A model generated the notes under the pieces. The model saw only the letters and a program-made list of their open reading frames with translations, had not been told where the DNA came from and ran no database searches. This document shows, in pieces, positions 48,121-58,308 of a stretch of DNA of 64,000 bases. Source of the DNA: Anaeromyces robustus (taxonomy: Eukaryota > Neocallimastigomycota > Neocallimastigomycetes > Neocallimastigales > Neocallimastigaceae); the NCBI GenBank assembly GCA_002104895.1, contig MCFG01000118.1:30001-94000 (forward strand). The letters run 5' to 3'. A program made the translations under genes and the position numbers. Within the stretch, counting starts at the first letter, position 1; each line of letters starts with the position of its first letter.

Positions 48121-48250
48121 ATAAAATAATTTAAAATTAATATATTAATATATTCCTATTAAATATAAAATAAAAAAAAATAAAAATAAAATAATTTAAA
48201 ATTAATATATTAATATATTCCTATTAAATATAAAATAAAAAAAAATATAA
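48121..48250. repeat. 65-bp tandem duplication
   Basis: Two head-to-tail copies (from 48121 and 48186) of a unit containing AATTTAAAATTAATATATTA and TATTCCTATTAAATAT, essentially identical. Confidence 0.8.
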
Positions 48251-48726
48251 AGTATATTACTTTTATACTAATTACATAATTTTAGAAAATATAAGATTTA
48301 TATTTTTCGTTATTATAATTTTTTTCAGTTTTTTTTTTTATTATTGACTTTTTTATTATTAAATGTATATAATAGATACTTTTAATTATACATAAAAAAA
48401 GTTTTTTTTATTATATTTTAAAATTAAGAAAAAAAAAATATTAATTTTATTTATAGGATATTAGATTGTTCTTAAAACATAATTATAAAAAATTTAATTA
48501 TAAAAAATTTTATTACGATTGAAGAAGAAAAAAATATTAAAAAATAAAAAATTAAAAATTAAAGAATATTATATTTTTATAGTAAAATTTTTATTAATTA
48601 TTATTTTGATATCTTAATAATAGAATGAAAAAAAAAATATTCTTTTTTTTTTCATTATTATGATAATATTAAAATAATTTTATTAATTTTTATGTGATAT
48701 TTAACATATTAATGCTTAACTTAACT

Positions 48727-48843
48727 ATCTTAGTCATTATCAATAAAAAATCACAAGCCAGAGATTGTGAAAATGGAATTTCTTTCCAATGGTATTTCTC
48801 ATCATATTAATATTGGGAAATTTGTACTACATTACCTAAATAA
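48727..48843 (+). pseudogene. short relic of a gene-9-like lectin gene
   Basis: The sequence matches the start of the third module of gene 9 (KKSQARDCENGISFQWYFSSY, compare [21 protein letters not shown]), then after a stop jumps straight to the C-terminal end of that gene type (YWEICTTLPK and stop). About 250 codons between are gone. No start or promoter is visible. Confidence 0.8.
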
Positions 48844-49928
48844 TTTATTGTATTGCAATAATGAAAAAATAAAATTATTAATTCAACAAAAAATAATAAT
48901 GATATAAAGAATACATTAGTAAAATAATATAGAAATTTATACATAAATTACATATATATATATATAATTATTTTTTCTCTTTATGAAATAATTTATATAT
49001 TTAATTTTTTTTTTAAAAAAATAATATTGAAATATATATATATTTAATATAAAAAACATCATATTTTGATAATACAAAAAGTTTTTAATTATTTTTTTTA
49101 TCATCTTTACATAAATTATAACAATTAATGTATTATAAAATAAATAAATAAATAAATAAGAAAATATAAAAATAAAAATTAGAATAGTCTTATTTATATA
49201 TATATATATATATATATATTTTCCAAAATGATAATAATAATTATATATATTTTATTTTATATATATTATATTTTTATATTTATATTTATATTTATATCAA
49301 TATGATAATGGAATTTTCATTTAAACTAAATAATGCATTTTAATATAATTTTTTTTCCTTTAAAGCTTTTTTTTTAATTAAAAATTTTTTTAAAATTTTT
49401 AATTAAAATATTATATATATATATAATTATAATTTCATTTTTATGCCATATCTTTTTTTTTTTTAATAAAAAAATTTTTTTTTAATATTAAAATCCACGA
49501 AAAAAAAAAATTTTTTTTTTTTATTTTCTATAAATTATGCAATTAGAGATGATACTAAAAATGAGCATGACACTAATCATAATAAATTATTTTTTTTATT
49601 ATTTATTATTTAAAAAAAATATAAACATAAAATACTATATATAAATATATATATGAAAAAAAATTATAAAAAGAGGTATATTTCTTTTAAAAACTTACAA
49701 AAAAAAATTTACTTCCATATATATATATATATTATGTATATATATATAACTTAAATTGTTAAAAAAATATAAGAAAAAAAATCTAGTTAAATAAATATAT
49801 TAAAAATTTATATTTACTAAAAAAAATATACAAATATTTATTATTTATTTAAATAATAAAAATAATTATAGATTAAATATTTTAAATTAATAATAATAAT
49901 AATAATATATATATAGAAATTATAAAAT

Positions 49929-52900
49929 ATGAACAAAAATATTTTATTATTAATAGTTAACGCTGTTGTAAACTATTCTATTAGTAGTGTATCTGCTACA
50001 TCTGATAATACTGCTAGATGGATTTATAATCCATATACAAATAAATGTTTATTTGCTCAATCTTCATTAAATCAAAAACCTCTTCTTAAAGATTGTGATG
50101 ATACTTCTTCTTTCCAATGGTATTTAAATCCTGAAGATCAAGGTTATTTCCGTTCTGCTACCGGTAATAATAAATGTTTAAATCTTATAAATTATAATGA
50201 AGGTATATTACAAGTAGGTACTTGTAAAAATGATGATTACTTTTATTATACTGATGATGGTACAATTTATTCTACCGTTGGTGATGAATATTGTTTAAGT
50301 GTTGGTGATGAGAATGATGCTAATTTAAGAGAATGTGAAATGATTGAAGATCAAATTTGGACGATTTGGGAAAAAAATCCATATAATTATTATAATGTAA
50401 AAACTCAAACAGTTTGGATTTATAATAATAAATTAAATAAATGTTTAAATCCTGGTAATAATTCTTCTTTTAAACCAGTAATTGCTAATTGTGATAATAC
50501 TAATCGTTCTAAATGGCAAATTCCTGTATCTGGTGAAGGTTTCTTTAAATCTTTAAGTAATAAAAGATGTCTTAGTGTTCAAAATATTAAAAATGGTGAT
50601 CTTATTATGACAGAATGTAATCAAAATTCTATTTTCAATGATATTACTTCTACTAAAAATCAAGAAAGTATTATTTCATTATTAAATAATAATAAATGTT
50701 TAGGTCTTAAATCTAGTAATCCTAATGAAACACGTTTAAATATGAATGAATGTAATGAAAGTTTAGATGATCAACATTGGGAAATTCTTTCTATTAATCC
50801 AAATAATATTATTAGATGTGGATCAAATGGAAATGGAGAAGAATGTCCATCAGGTGAATGTTGTAGTAAAAATGGAATTTGTGGAACTAGTAAAGCTCAT
50901 TGTGGTAAAGGATGTCAAAGTGAATTTGGTAAATGTGATGTTGTAAAAACTACTACAACTACTACTACAACTACAACTACCACTACCACAACTACTACAA
51001 CTACTACTGTTAAAACTCCTACTCCAACTCCAAATAATCAACCAAATGTAAATGATTATGATGATACTCCAAAATGGATATTTAATAATTATACTAAAAT
51101 GTGTTTATATGCTCAAGCATTATCAAATAGAATACCACTTCTTAAAGAATGTGAAAGTGATAATTTAAGATTTAATTGGTATTTACCATCATCAGATTCT
51201 GAAGGTTATATTCATTCATCCGCTAATACAAATAGATGCTTAAATCTTCCAAATCCAGAGGATGGTCGATTATTAGTTAATAGTTGTGCTACAAGTAATA
51301 CTTTTATAATTGATTCAGATGGTATAATTTATCCATCTAATACTTCAGATGAATTTTGTTTAGGTATTGAATCAGATGATATTACTTTAAAAGATTGTGA
51401 AATGATTGAAGATCAAATTTGGTCATTTTGGGATAGGAATCCAATGGAAGTTATTAATGTTGAATATCAAAAAGTTTGGATATATAATAAAAATTTAAAT
51501 AAATGTTTATTCTCTGGTGCAACGCGTTTTTCTAAACCAATTATTGCTGAATGTGATGATTCTAATCGTTCTAAATGGGAAATTCCAGTATCAGGAGATG
51601 GTTTCTTTAAAGTTATTAATAAAGATTGGTGTTTAAATGTTAATAATATTGATAATGGAAATGTTATTATGGGAGAATGTAATAATAATGCTATTATCGG
51701 TGATATTACTACTAGTTATAATAAAGCAAGTATTGTTTCACCATTAGATGAAAGTAAATGTTTAGGTTTATCTAATTCTAATTCTATTGATTCAAAATTA
51801 AGTATGGTAAAATGTAATAGAAATAATAAAGATCAACAATGGGAAATTCGTACAATTAATCCAAATATTCCAAGATGTGGATCAGATTTTGGAAATTGTC
51901 CATCAGGTCAATGTTGTAATAAAGATGGTATTTGTGGTACAGGTAATGATTATTGTGGTAAAGGATGTCAATCTCAATTTGGTAAATGTAACCAAATTAC
52001 TACTACCATCACTACTACTACTACTAAAAAAACTACTACAACAACAACAACTACTACTAAAAGAACTACCACCACTACTACTACTACTACTATAAAAGTA
52101 TCAACACCAACAATAAATTCAGATGATATACCTATGTGGATTTATAATGATGCAGATATGAAATGTTTATCTGCATTAGCTACTATCGATAAAAAACCAC
52201 AAGCTAAAAATTGTGAAGATGGAATTGCTTTCCAATGGTATTTCTCACCATATCCAAAAGGTTATATTCATTCAGCTCGTTATCCAGATAGATGTTTTAA
52301 TCTTATGGATCCAGCTCATGGTAAAATTAAAGTAAGTTATTGTGAATATGCTGATGAATTTGAATATGATCTTGATAGTCAAGAAATACATTTATCAACT
52401 AATAAAAATAAATGTTTAAATATTGGAGATGGTGATCCAACCAATAATAATGGAGCTTATTTAGTACCTTGTGATAATAGTTCTAAAGAATATCTAAAAT
52501 GGGAACTTTGGCCAAAAAATCCAGTTAGTGTTAAATCTGCTGAATATCAAGAAGTTTGGATTTATAATAGTAAATTAAAGAAATGTTTATTTACTGGTTC
52601 TCAAAAAACTTATAGACCATATATGGCTAATTGTAATAATAGTGGTAGTAATAAATGGAGAGTTCCAATTTCTGGAGATGGTTTCTTTAGATCAATTGAA
52701 AATGGATATTGTTTAAACTTAAGTAATTCAAGTAAAGGAACTATTACTATAAATTCATGTAATTATAATGCAGTAATGCTTAATATTAATAATTCCTATA
52801 ATAAAAATAGTATTATGTCAGCTTTAAATAAAAATAAATGTTTAGGTAAATTAGAAGGTAATACTAATGAAATGAATATGAATAATTGTAATAGATATTC

Positions 52901-52946
52901 AAGTGATCAATATTGGGAAATTCGTACCACATTACCTAACTTATAA
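49929..52946 (+). CDS. gene 9: secreted three-module lectin/CBM18 protein with bare trefoil end
   Basis: This 1005-residue protein starts a second subfamily. The signal peptide (1-23, V-S-A cleavage) differs from genes 2-8 and no Lys-Arg site follows. Modules 1 and 2 each have a trefoil pair plus CBM18 (near 296-335 and 649-687), followed by Thr linkers (about 337-358 and 689-722). Module 3 is a trefoil pair only and the protein ends at YWEIRTTLPNL, without CBM18 or helical tail. The first CBM18 is unusual (RCGSNGNGEECPSGECC), with an acidic insertion before the second Cys. Module 2 resembles module 1 of genes 2-8 and module 3 their module 2, so the subfamilies share ancestry. Confidence 0.92.
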   Translation: MNKNILLLIVNAVVNYSISSVSATSDNTARWIYNPYTNKCLFAQSSLNQKPLLKDCDDTSSFQWYLNPEDQGYFRSATGNNKCLNLINYNEGILQVGTCKNDDYFYYTDDGTIYSTVGDEYCLSVGDENDANLRECEMIEDQIWTIWEKNPYNYYNVKTQTVWIYNNKLNKCLNPGNNSSFKPVIANCDNTNRSKWQIPVSGEGFFKSLSNKRCLSVQNIKNGDLIMTECNQNSIFNDITSTKNQESIISLLNNNKCLGLKSSNPNETRLNMNECNESLDDQHWEILSINPNNIIRCGSNGNGEECPSGECCSKNGICGTSKAHCGKGCQSEFGKCDVVKTTTTTTTTTTTTTTTTTTTTVKTPTPTPNNQPNVNDYDDTPKWIFNNYTKMCLYAQALSNRIPLLKECESDNLRFNWYLPSSDSEGYIHSSANTNRCLNLPNPEDGRLLVNSCATSNTFIIDSDGIIYPSNTSDEFCLGIESDDITLKDCEMIEDQIWSFWDRNPMEVINVEYQKVWIYNKNLNKCLFSGATRFSKPIIAECDDSNRSKWEIPVSGDGFFKVINKDWCLNVNNIDNGNVIMGECNNNAIIGDITTSYNKASIVSPLDESKCLGLSNSNSIDSKLSMVKCNRNNKDQQWEIRTINPNIPRCGSDFGNCPSGQCCNKDGICGTGNDYCGKGCQSQFGKCNQITTTITTTTTKKTTTTTTTTTKRTTTTTTTTTIKVSTPTINSDDIPMWIYNDADMKCLSALATIDKKPQAKNCEDGIAFQWYFSPYPKGYIHSARYPDRCFNLMDPAHGKIKVSYCEYADEFEYDLDSQEIHLSTNKNKCLNIGDGDPTNNNGAYLVPCDNSSKEYLKWELWPKNPVSVKSAEYQEVWIYNSKLKKCLFTGSQKTYRPYMANCNNSGSNKWRVPISGDGFFRSIENGYCLNLSNSSKGTITINSCNYNAVMLNINNSYNKNSIMSALNKNKCLGKLEGNTNEMNMNNCNRYSSDQYWEIRTTLPNL

Positions 52947-53185
52947 TACCATTTACTATTAATATTACAATGATTGAAAAAAAAAAAATTTATATTGACA
53001 ATAATTTTTTGTCAATCTAATTAACATAAGTAATAAATATTTGAAGTTAAATTTCAACTGAAAATTAATTAAAAAAAAATTTAATTTAATCTTAAAAAAA
53101 AAAAAAAAAAAATTATTTTTTCAATTAAATAGAATTTAGTTTTTTTTTTTTTTATTTTTTTTTTTTTTTTTACTTTTCTGAATTA

Positions 53186-53262
53186 TTAAAAAAAAATCCT
53201 TTTAATATATAAAATATGATATAATAAAAAAAATCCTTTTAATATATAAAATATGATATAAT
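53186..53262. repeat. 37-bp tandem duplication
   Basis: Two copies of a unit containing ATCCTTTTAATATATAAAAT and ATGATATAAT, identical by eye. Confidence 0.75.
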
Positions 53263-54210
53263 TCTCTAAAACTTTCATAAAGGTTTTTTTGAATTTAAAT
53301 CACAAATTATAATATTCTAAAATTTAAAACGAAATAAATTAAAAATAAAATGAATATGAAAAAAAAATAAATTAAACAGTAAAAGAATAAAAATAAAAAT
53401 AAATTATTAATAATAAATAATAATATTAATTTCTATATAAAATTTCTCATATTTTTTTTTTTTTTTTTTGTGTTTTTTTTTTTTTTTTTTGTGTTTTTTT
53501 TTTTTTTTTTTCTTTGATCATTATTGTTATTTTTAATATTTTTTTGTATTTTTTATATTTTTAATAATTATTAAACTTTTTTATATATAAATTATATATA
53601 TTTTAAAAATGTAAAATTTAATATAAAGAAAAAAAAAATTTTTTTTTATGAAATAATTGTATAAAAATATGAAATGTCAAGTAACACAAATTTAAAAAAA
53701 AAAAAATTGAATTATTATTTTTTAGATTTAGCCAAAAAAGAAAAAAAAAAGGAGAGAGAAAATAATTAAAAAAAGAAGAGAAAAAGAAAAAAAAGTAAAC
53801 ATTATTAAATTAAATCTTGTTTTTTCTTCTTACATTTTTTAATTAAAGAAAGAAAATTTTTATTTAAATATTGTTTATCATTTTTATAATATTTTTATAT
53901 CATCGGAAAGAAGATAGATTCAAAATTTATATAAATAGATAAAATTTCACTTAAAAAAATAAAAAAAATAAAAAAATAAAATTAAATAAAATTAAAAAAA
54001 AAAAAATCACTATTAAATATATATATTTATATTACAAAAAATAAACAAATATATATATATATATATATATAAGATATATAAAAAGTAAATATATAAATAT
54101 ATATTTTAAAAAATTAATAAATATATATTTATATATTAAATATTTATAGAAATATTTATTTAATTTTAAATTATTAATAAATTATAATAATAAATAAAAA
54201 TAATAATAAT

Positions 54211-54354
54211 ATAGAAATAAAAATAAAATATAGAAATAAAAATAAAATATAGAAATAAAAATAAAATATAGAAATAAAATAAACTATAGAAATAAAAATA
54301 ATAATATAGAAATAAAAATAATAATATAGAAATAAAAATAAATATAGAAATAAA
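54211..54354 (+). repeat. tandem repeat abutting the gene 10 start codon
   Basis: Repeated ATAGAAATAAAAATAAAAT-type units (17-19 bp, about seven) run right up to the ATG, so they form the immediate 5' leader of gene 10. Gene 9 and the 62.1-kb relic have at most one unit (TAGAAAT near their ATG), so the expansion is private to gene 10. Confidence 0.75.
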
Positions 54355-57300
54355 ATGAACAAAAATACTTTATTATTAATTGTTAACGCTATTGTAAACT
54401 ATTCTATTGGTAGTGTATCTGCTACATCTGATAATACTGCTAGATGGATTTATAATCCATTTACAAATAAATGTTTATTTTCTCAATCTTCATTAAATCA
54501 AAAACCTCTTCTTAAAGATTGTGAGAATACTTCTTCTTTCCAATGGTATTTAAATCCTGAAGATGAAAGTTATTTCCGTTCTGCTACCGGTAATAATAAA
54601 TGTTTAAATCTTATAAATTATAATGAAGGTATATTACAAGTAGGTACTTGTAAAAATGATGATTACTTTTATTATACTGATGATGGTACAATTTATTCTA
54701 CCGTTGGTGATGAATATTGTTTAAGTGTTGGTGATGAGAATGATGCTAATTTAAGAGAATGTGAAATGATTGAAGATCAAATTTGGACGATTTGGGAAAA
54801 AAATCCATATAATTATTATAATGTAAAAACTCAAACAGTTTGGATTTATAATAATAAATTAAATAAATGTTTAAATCCTGGTAATAATTCTTCTTTTAAA
54901 CCAGTAATTGGTAATTGTGATAATACTAATCGTTCTAAATGGCAAATTCCTGTATCTGGTGAAGGTTTCTTTAAATCTTTAAGTAATAAAAGATGTCTTA
55001 GTGTTCAAAATATTAAAAATGGTGATCTTCTTATGACAGAATGTAATCAAAATTCTATTTTCAATGATATTACTTCTACTAAAAATCAAGAAAGTATTAT
55101 TTCATTATTAAATAATAATAAATGTTTAGGTCTTAAATCTAGTAATCCTAATGAAACACGTTTAAATATGAATGAATGTAATGAAAATTTAGATGATCAA
55201 CATTGGGAAATTCTTTCTATTAATCCAAATAATCTTAATAGATGTGGATCAAATGGAAATGGAGAAGAATGTCCATCAGGAGAATGTTGTAGTAAAAATG
55301 GAATTTGTGGAACTAGTAAAGCTCATTGTGGTAAAGGATGTCAAAGTGAATTTGGTAAATGTGATGTTGTAAAAACTACTACCACTACTACTACAACTAC
55401 TACTGTTAAAACTCCTACTCCAACTCCAAATAATCAACCAAATGTAAATGATTATGATGATACTCCAAAATGGATATTTAATAACTATGCTAAAATGTGT
55501 TTATATGCTCAAGCATTATCAAATAGAACACCACTTCTTAAAGAATGTAAAAGTAATAATTTAAGATTTAATTGGTATTTACCATCATCAGATTCTGAAG
55601 GTTATATTCATTCATCTGCTAATACAAATAGATGTTTAAATATTCCAAATCCAGAAGATGGTCAATTATTAGTTAGTAGTTGTGCTACAAGTAATACTTT
55701 TAAATTTGATTCAGATGGTATAATTTATCCATCTAATACTTCAGATGAATTTTGTTTAGGTATTGAATCAGATGATATTACTTTAAAAGATTGTGAAATG
55801 ATTGAAGATCAAATTTGGTCATTTTGGGATAGAAATCCAATGGAAGTTATTGATATTGAATATCAAAAAGTTTGGATTTATAATAAAAATTTAAATAAAT
55901 GTTTATTCTCTGGTACAACACATTTTTCTAAACCAATTATTGCTGATTGTGATGATTCTAATCGTTCTAAATGGGAAATTCCAGTATCAGGAGATGGTTT
56001 CTTTAAAGTTATTAATAAAAATTGGTGTTTAAATGTTAATAATATTGATAGTGGAAATGTTATTATGGGAGAATGTAATAATAATGCTATTATCGGTGAT
56101 ATTACTACTAGTTATAATAAAGCAAGTATTGTTTCACCATTAGATGAAAGTAAATGTTTAGGTTTATCTAATTCTAATTCTATTGATTCAAAATTAAGTA
56201 TGGTAAAATGTAATAGAAATAATAAAGATCAACAATGGGAAATTACTACAATTAATCCAAATATTCCAAGATGTGGATCAGATATTGGAAGCTGTCCATC
56301 AGGTCAATGTTGTAATAAAGATGGTCTTTGTGGTACAGGTAATAATTATTGTGGTAAAGGATGTCAATCTAAATTTGGTAAATGTAATCAAACTACCACT
56401 AGAACTACTACAACTACAAGAACTACTACTACTACTGTAAAGCCTATGCCAACTATTGATAAAAGTGCTACTCCTAAATGGATTTATAATCCTTCTTCCA
56501 AAAAATGTTTATCTGTATTAGCTACTATAGATAAAAAACCACAAGTTAAAAATTGTGAAGATGGAATTGCTTTCCAATGGTATTTCTCACCATATCCAAA
56601 AGGTTATATTCATTCCGCTATTTATAAAGATAGATGTTTTAATCTTATGGATCCAGCTCATGGTAAAATTAAAATAAGTGATTGTAGAGATAGTACAAAA
56701 TTTGAATATAGTATTAATGATTTTAAATTACATCCAATTGGTAATAATAATAAATGTATGGGTATTGGAGATGGTGATCCAACCAATCTTAATGGTGCCT
56801 ATATAAGAGATTGTAAAAGTAATGAAACTGATCAAATATGGGAATTATGGGATATAAATCCAGCATCCATATCAAATGCTAATTATCAAACTGTTTGGAT
56901 TTATAATAAGGAATATAATTTATGTTTATTATCAGGTTCTAGGGAATCTTACAGACCACTCATGTATAATTGTAATGATTCTGATCGTTCTAAATGGACA
57001 ATTCCAAGTTCTGGACCAGGTTATTTCAAAACCAATTATAATAAAATGAATTTATACTATGGTGATGTTGGTAGAGGTACTGTTGTTATGAAAGAGAAAA
57101 CTAATAATTATGCTATTTTCAAAAAAGCAACTATTAGTGGTAACACTTTTGCCATTAAAAGTCCAATAGATGAAAATAAATGTTTAGGATTTTTAGATTA
57201 TAGTAAAGATACAAAATTAAATTTAAATAAATGTGATAAAACCAAATATGATCAACAATGGGAAATCCGTACCTCAAAACCAGTAGTTAAATGTGGATCC

Positions 57301-57534
57301 AAAAATAACAATGCTTTATGTCCAACTGGTCAATGTTGTAGTAAATCAGGTATTTGTGGTATTGGTAATGCTTTTTGTGGTGATGGATGTCAAAGTGGTA
57401 ATTGTGATGGTATTAAAGATAAAATTGTTGACATGACAAAGGAAATAGCTGAACAAGCAAAGAAACTTAACCCTATTATTAATGAAATAGATAAAATAAA
57501 TAATAAAGAAGGAAAGAAAGATAATGAAAAATAA
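54355..57534 (+). CDS. gene 10: chimeric three-module lectin/CBM18 protein
   Basis: This 1059-residue protein has signal peptide 1-23 as in gene 9 and three modules with CBM18 domains near 296-335, 638-676 and 979-1017, ending in the gene 7 helical tail (IKDKIVDMTKEIAEQAKKL). Residues 1 to about 627 follow gene 9, with a shorter first linker. From the QQWEITTINP point (about 56239) onward the DNA is almost identical to gene 7, including linker, second CBM18, module, tail and about 420 bp of 3' flank sequence. The protein therefore combines the front of one subfamily with the rear of another, and the frame is kept across the join. It was probably created by recombination; expression is not shown. 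Confidence 0.92.
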   Translation: MNKNTLLLIVNAIVNYSIGSVSATSDNTARWIYNPFTNKCLFSQSSLNQKPLLKDCENTSSFQWYLNPEDESYFRSATGNNKCLNLINYNEGILQVGTCKNDDYFYYTDDGTIYSTVGDEYCLSVGDENDANLRECEMIEDQIWTIWEKNPYNYYNVKTQTVWIYNNKLNKCLNPGNNSSFKPVIGNCDNTNRSKWQIPVSGEGFFKSLSNKRCLSVQNIKNGDLLMTECNQNSIFNDITSTKNQESIISLLNNNKCLGLKSSNPNETRLNMNECNENLDDQHWEILSINPNNLNRCGSNGNGEECPSGECCSKNGICGTSKAHCGKGCQSEFGKCDVVKTTTTTTTTTTVKTPTPTPNNQPNVNDYDDTPKWIFNNYAKMCLYAQALSNRTPLLKECKSNNLRFNWYLPSSDSEGYIHSSANTNRCLNIPNPEDGQLLVSSCATSNTFKFDSDGIIYPSNTSDEFCLGIESDDITLKDCEMIEDQIWSFWDRNPMEVIDIEYQKVWIYNKNLNKCLFSGTTHFSKPIIADCDDSNRSKWEIPVSGDGFFKVINKNWCLNVNNIDSGNVIMGECNNNAIIGDITTSYNKASIVSPLDESKCLGLSNSNSIDSKLSMVKCNRNNKDQQWEITTINPNIPRCGSDIGSCPSGQCCNKDGLCGTGNNYCGKGCQSKFGKCNQTTTRTTTTTRTTTTTVKPMPTIDKSATPKWIYNPSSKKCLSVLATIDKKPQVKNCEDGIAFQWYFSPYPKGYIHSAIYKDRCFNLMDPAHGKIKISDCRDSTKFEYSINDFKLHPIGNNNKCMGIGDGDPTNLNGAYIRDCKSNETDQIWELWDINPASISNANYQTVWIYNKEYNLCLLSGSRESYRPLMYNCNDSDRSKWTIPSSGPGYFKTNYNKMNLYYGDVGRGTVVMKEKTNNYAIFKKATISGNTFAIKSPIDENKCLGFLDYSKDTKLNLNKCDKTKYDQQWEIRTSKPVVKCGSKNNNALCPTGQCCSKSGICGIGNAFCGDGCQSGNCDGIKDKIVDMTKEIAEQAKKLNPIINEIDKINNKEGKKDNEK

Positions 57535-57547
57535 AATAATTAAAAAA

Positions 57548-58078
57548 ACAAAATTATTAAATTCTTACAAGCAAAAAAAAAACTAAATAACCTTAAAAAA
57601 AAAAAAGAAAGAAGGAAAGAAAGAAAGAAAACTTAAAGTTGTAATAATTTTATATTTATATTTCATAGATTATTCTTTATATTATAAGCCATTTAAAAAA
57701 AAATAATTAAAAGAAATAAAGAATTAAAAACTATTAAATTCTTACAAGCAAAAAAAAAACTAAATAACCTTAAAAAAAAAAAAGAAAGAAGGAAAGAAAG
57801 AAAGAAAACTTAAAGTTGTAATAATTTTATATTTATATTTCATAGATTATTCTTTATATTATTAGCCATTTAAAAAAAAATAATTAAAAGAAATAAAGAA
57901 TTAAAAACTATTAAATTCTTACAAGCAAAAAAAAAACTAAATAACCTTAAAAAAAAAAAAGAAAGAAGGAAAGAAAGAAAGAAAACTTAAAGTTGTAATA
58001 ATTTTATATTTATATTTCATAGATTATTCTTTATATTATAAGCCATTTAAAAAAAAATAATTAAAAGAAATAAAGAAT
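57548..58078. repeat. three-copy 177-bp tandem repeat in the gene 10 3' flank
   Basis: Units begin around ATTCTTACAAGC at 57561, 57738 and 57915, each with an A-run, GAAAGAAGGAAAGAAAGAAA, and TTCATAGATTATTCTTTATA. Gene 7 has a single copy (39047 on), so the amplification followed the transfer to this location. The units are almost identical. Confidence 0.95.
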
Positions 58079-58231
58079 TAAAAACAATTAAAATAAGAAT
58101 AAAATAAACTAAAATAAAATGAAATAATTAAAAAATAAAATGGTATAAAATATTAGATAAAAACAATTTAATATTTTATTAGATTTGTTTCTTTTCTTTT
58201 AAAAAAGATCACAAAAAAACTTTGTTATTTA

Positions 58232-58308
58232 ATAAATAAATAAATAAATAAATAAATAAAAAAATAAATAAATAAATAAATAAATAAATAAGTAAATAAT
58301 TAAATAAA
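58232..58308. repeat. AAAT microsatellite at the recombination junction
   Basis: Copy of the run at 39365-39451. It ends abruptly at about 58308 where gene-9-like coding sequence resumes in mid-domain. Confidence 0.85.

Larger units (their letters stand above)
45079..49928. other. 4.85-kb region between genes 8 and 9
   Basis: It holds the gene 8 3' flank with an AAAAT run, a hairpin, a G/C-bearing island, a small tandem repeat and one short gene relic (all listed). The rest, notably 46000-48050 and 48850-49900, is A/T homopolymer and TA-dinucleotide sequence in which I see nothing else. It marks the boundary between the 2-8 and 9-10 subfamilies. Confidence 0.7.
52947..54354. other. intergenic region between genes 9 and 10
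   Basis: No gene is seen. The first 160 bp is conserved after the pseudogene ending at 59655, including a small TTGACAA/TTGTCAA hairpin near 52994-53016 and TTTGAAGTTAAATTTCAACT. Segments near 53650-53760 (AACACAAATT, TTTAGCCAAA) recur near 60835-60900. A TATAAATAGA string near 53929-53940 is a candidate TATA box for gene 10, equivalent to one near 61833 before the 62.1-kb relic. Confidence 0.65.
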
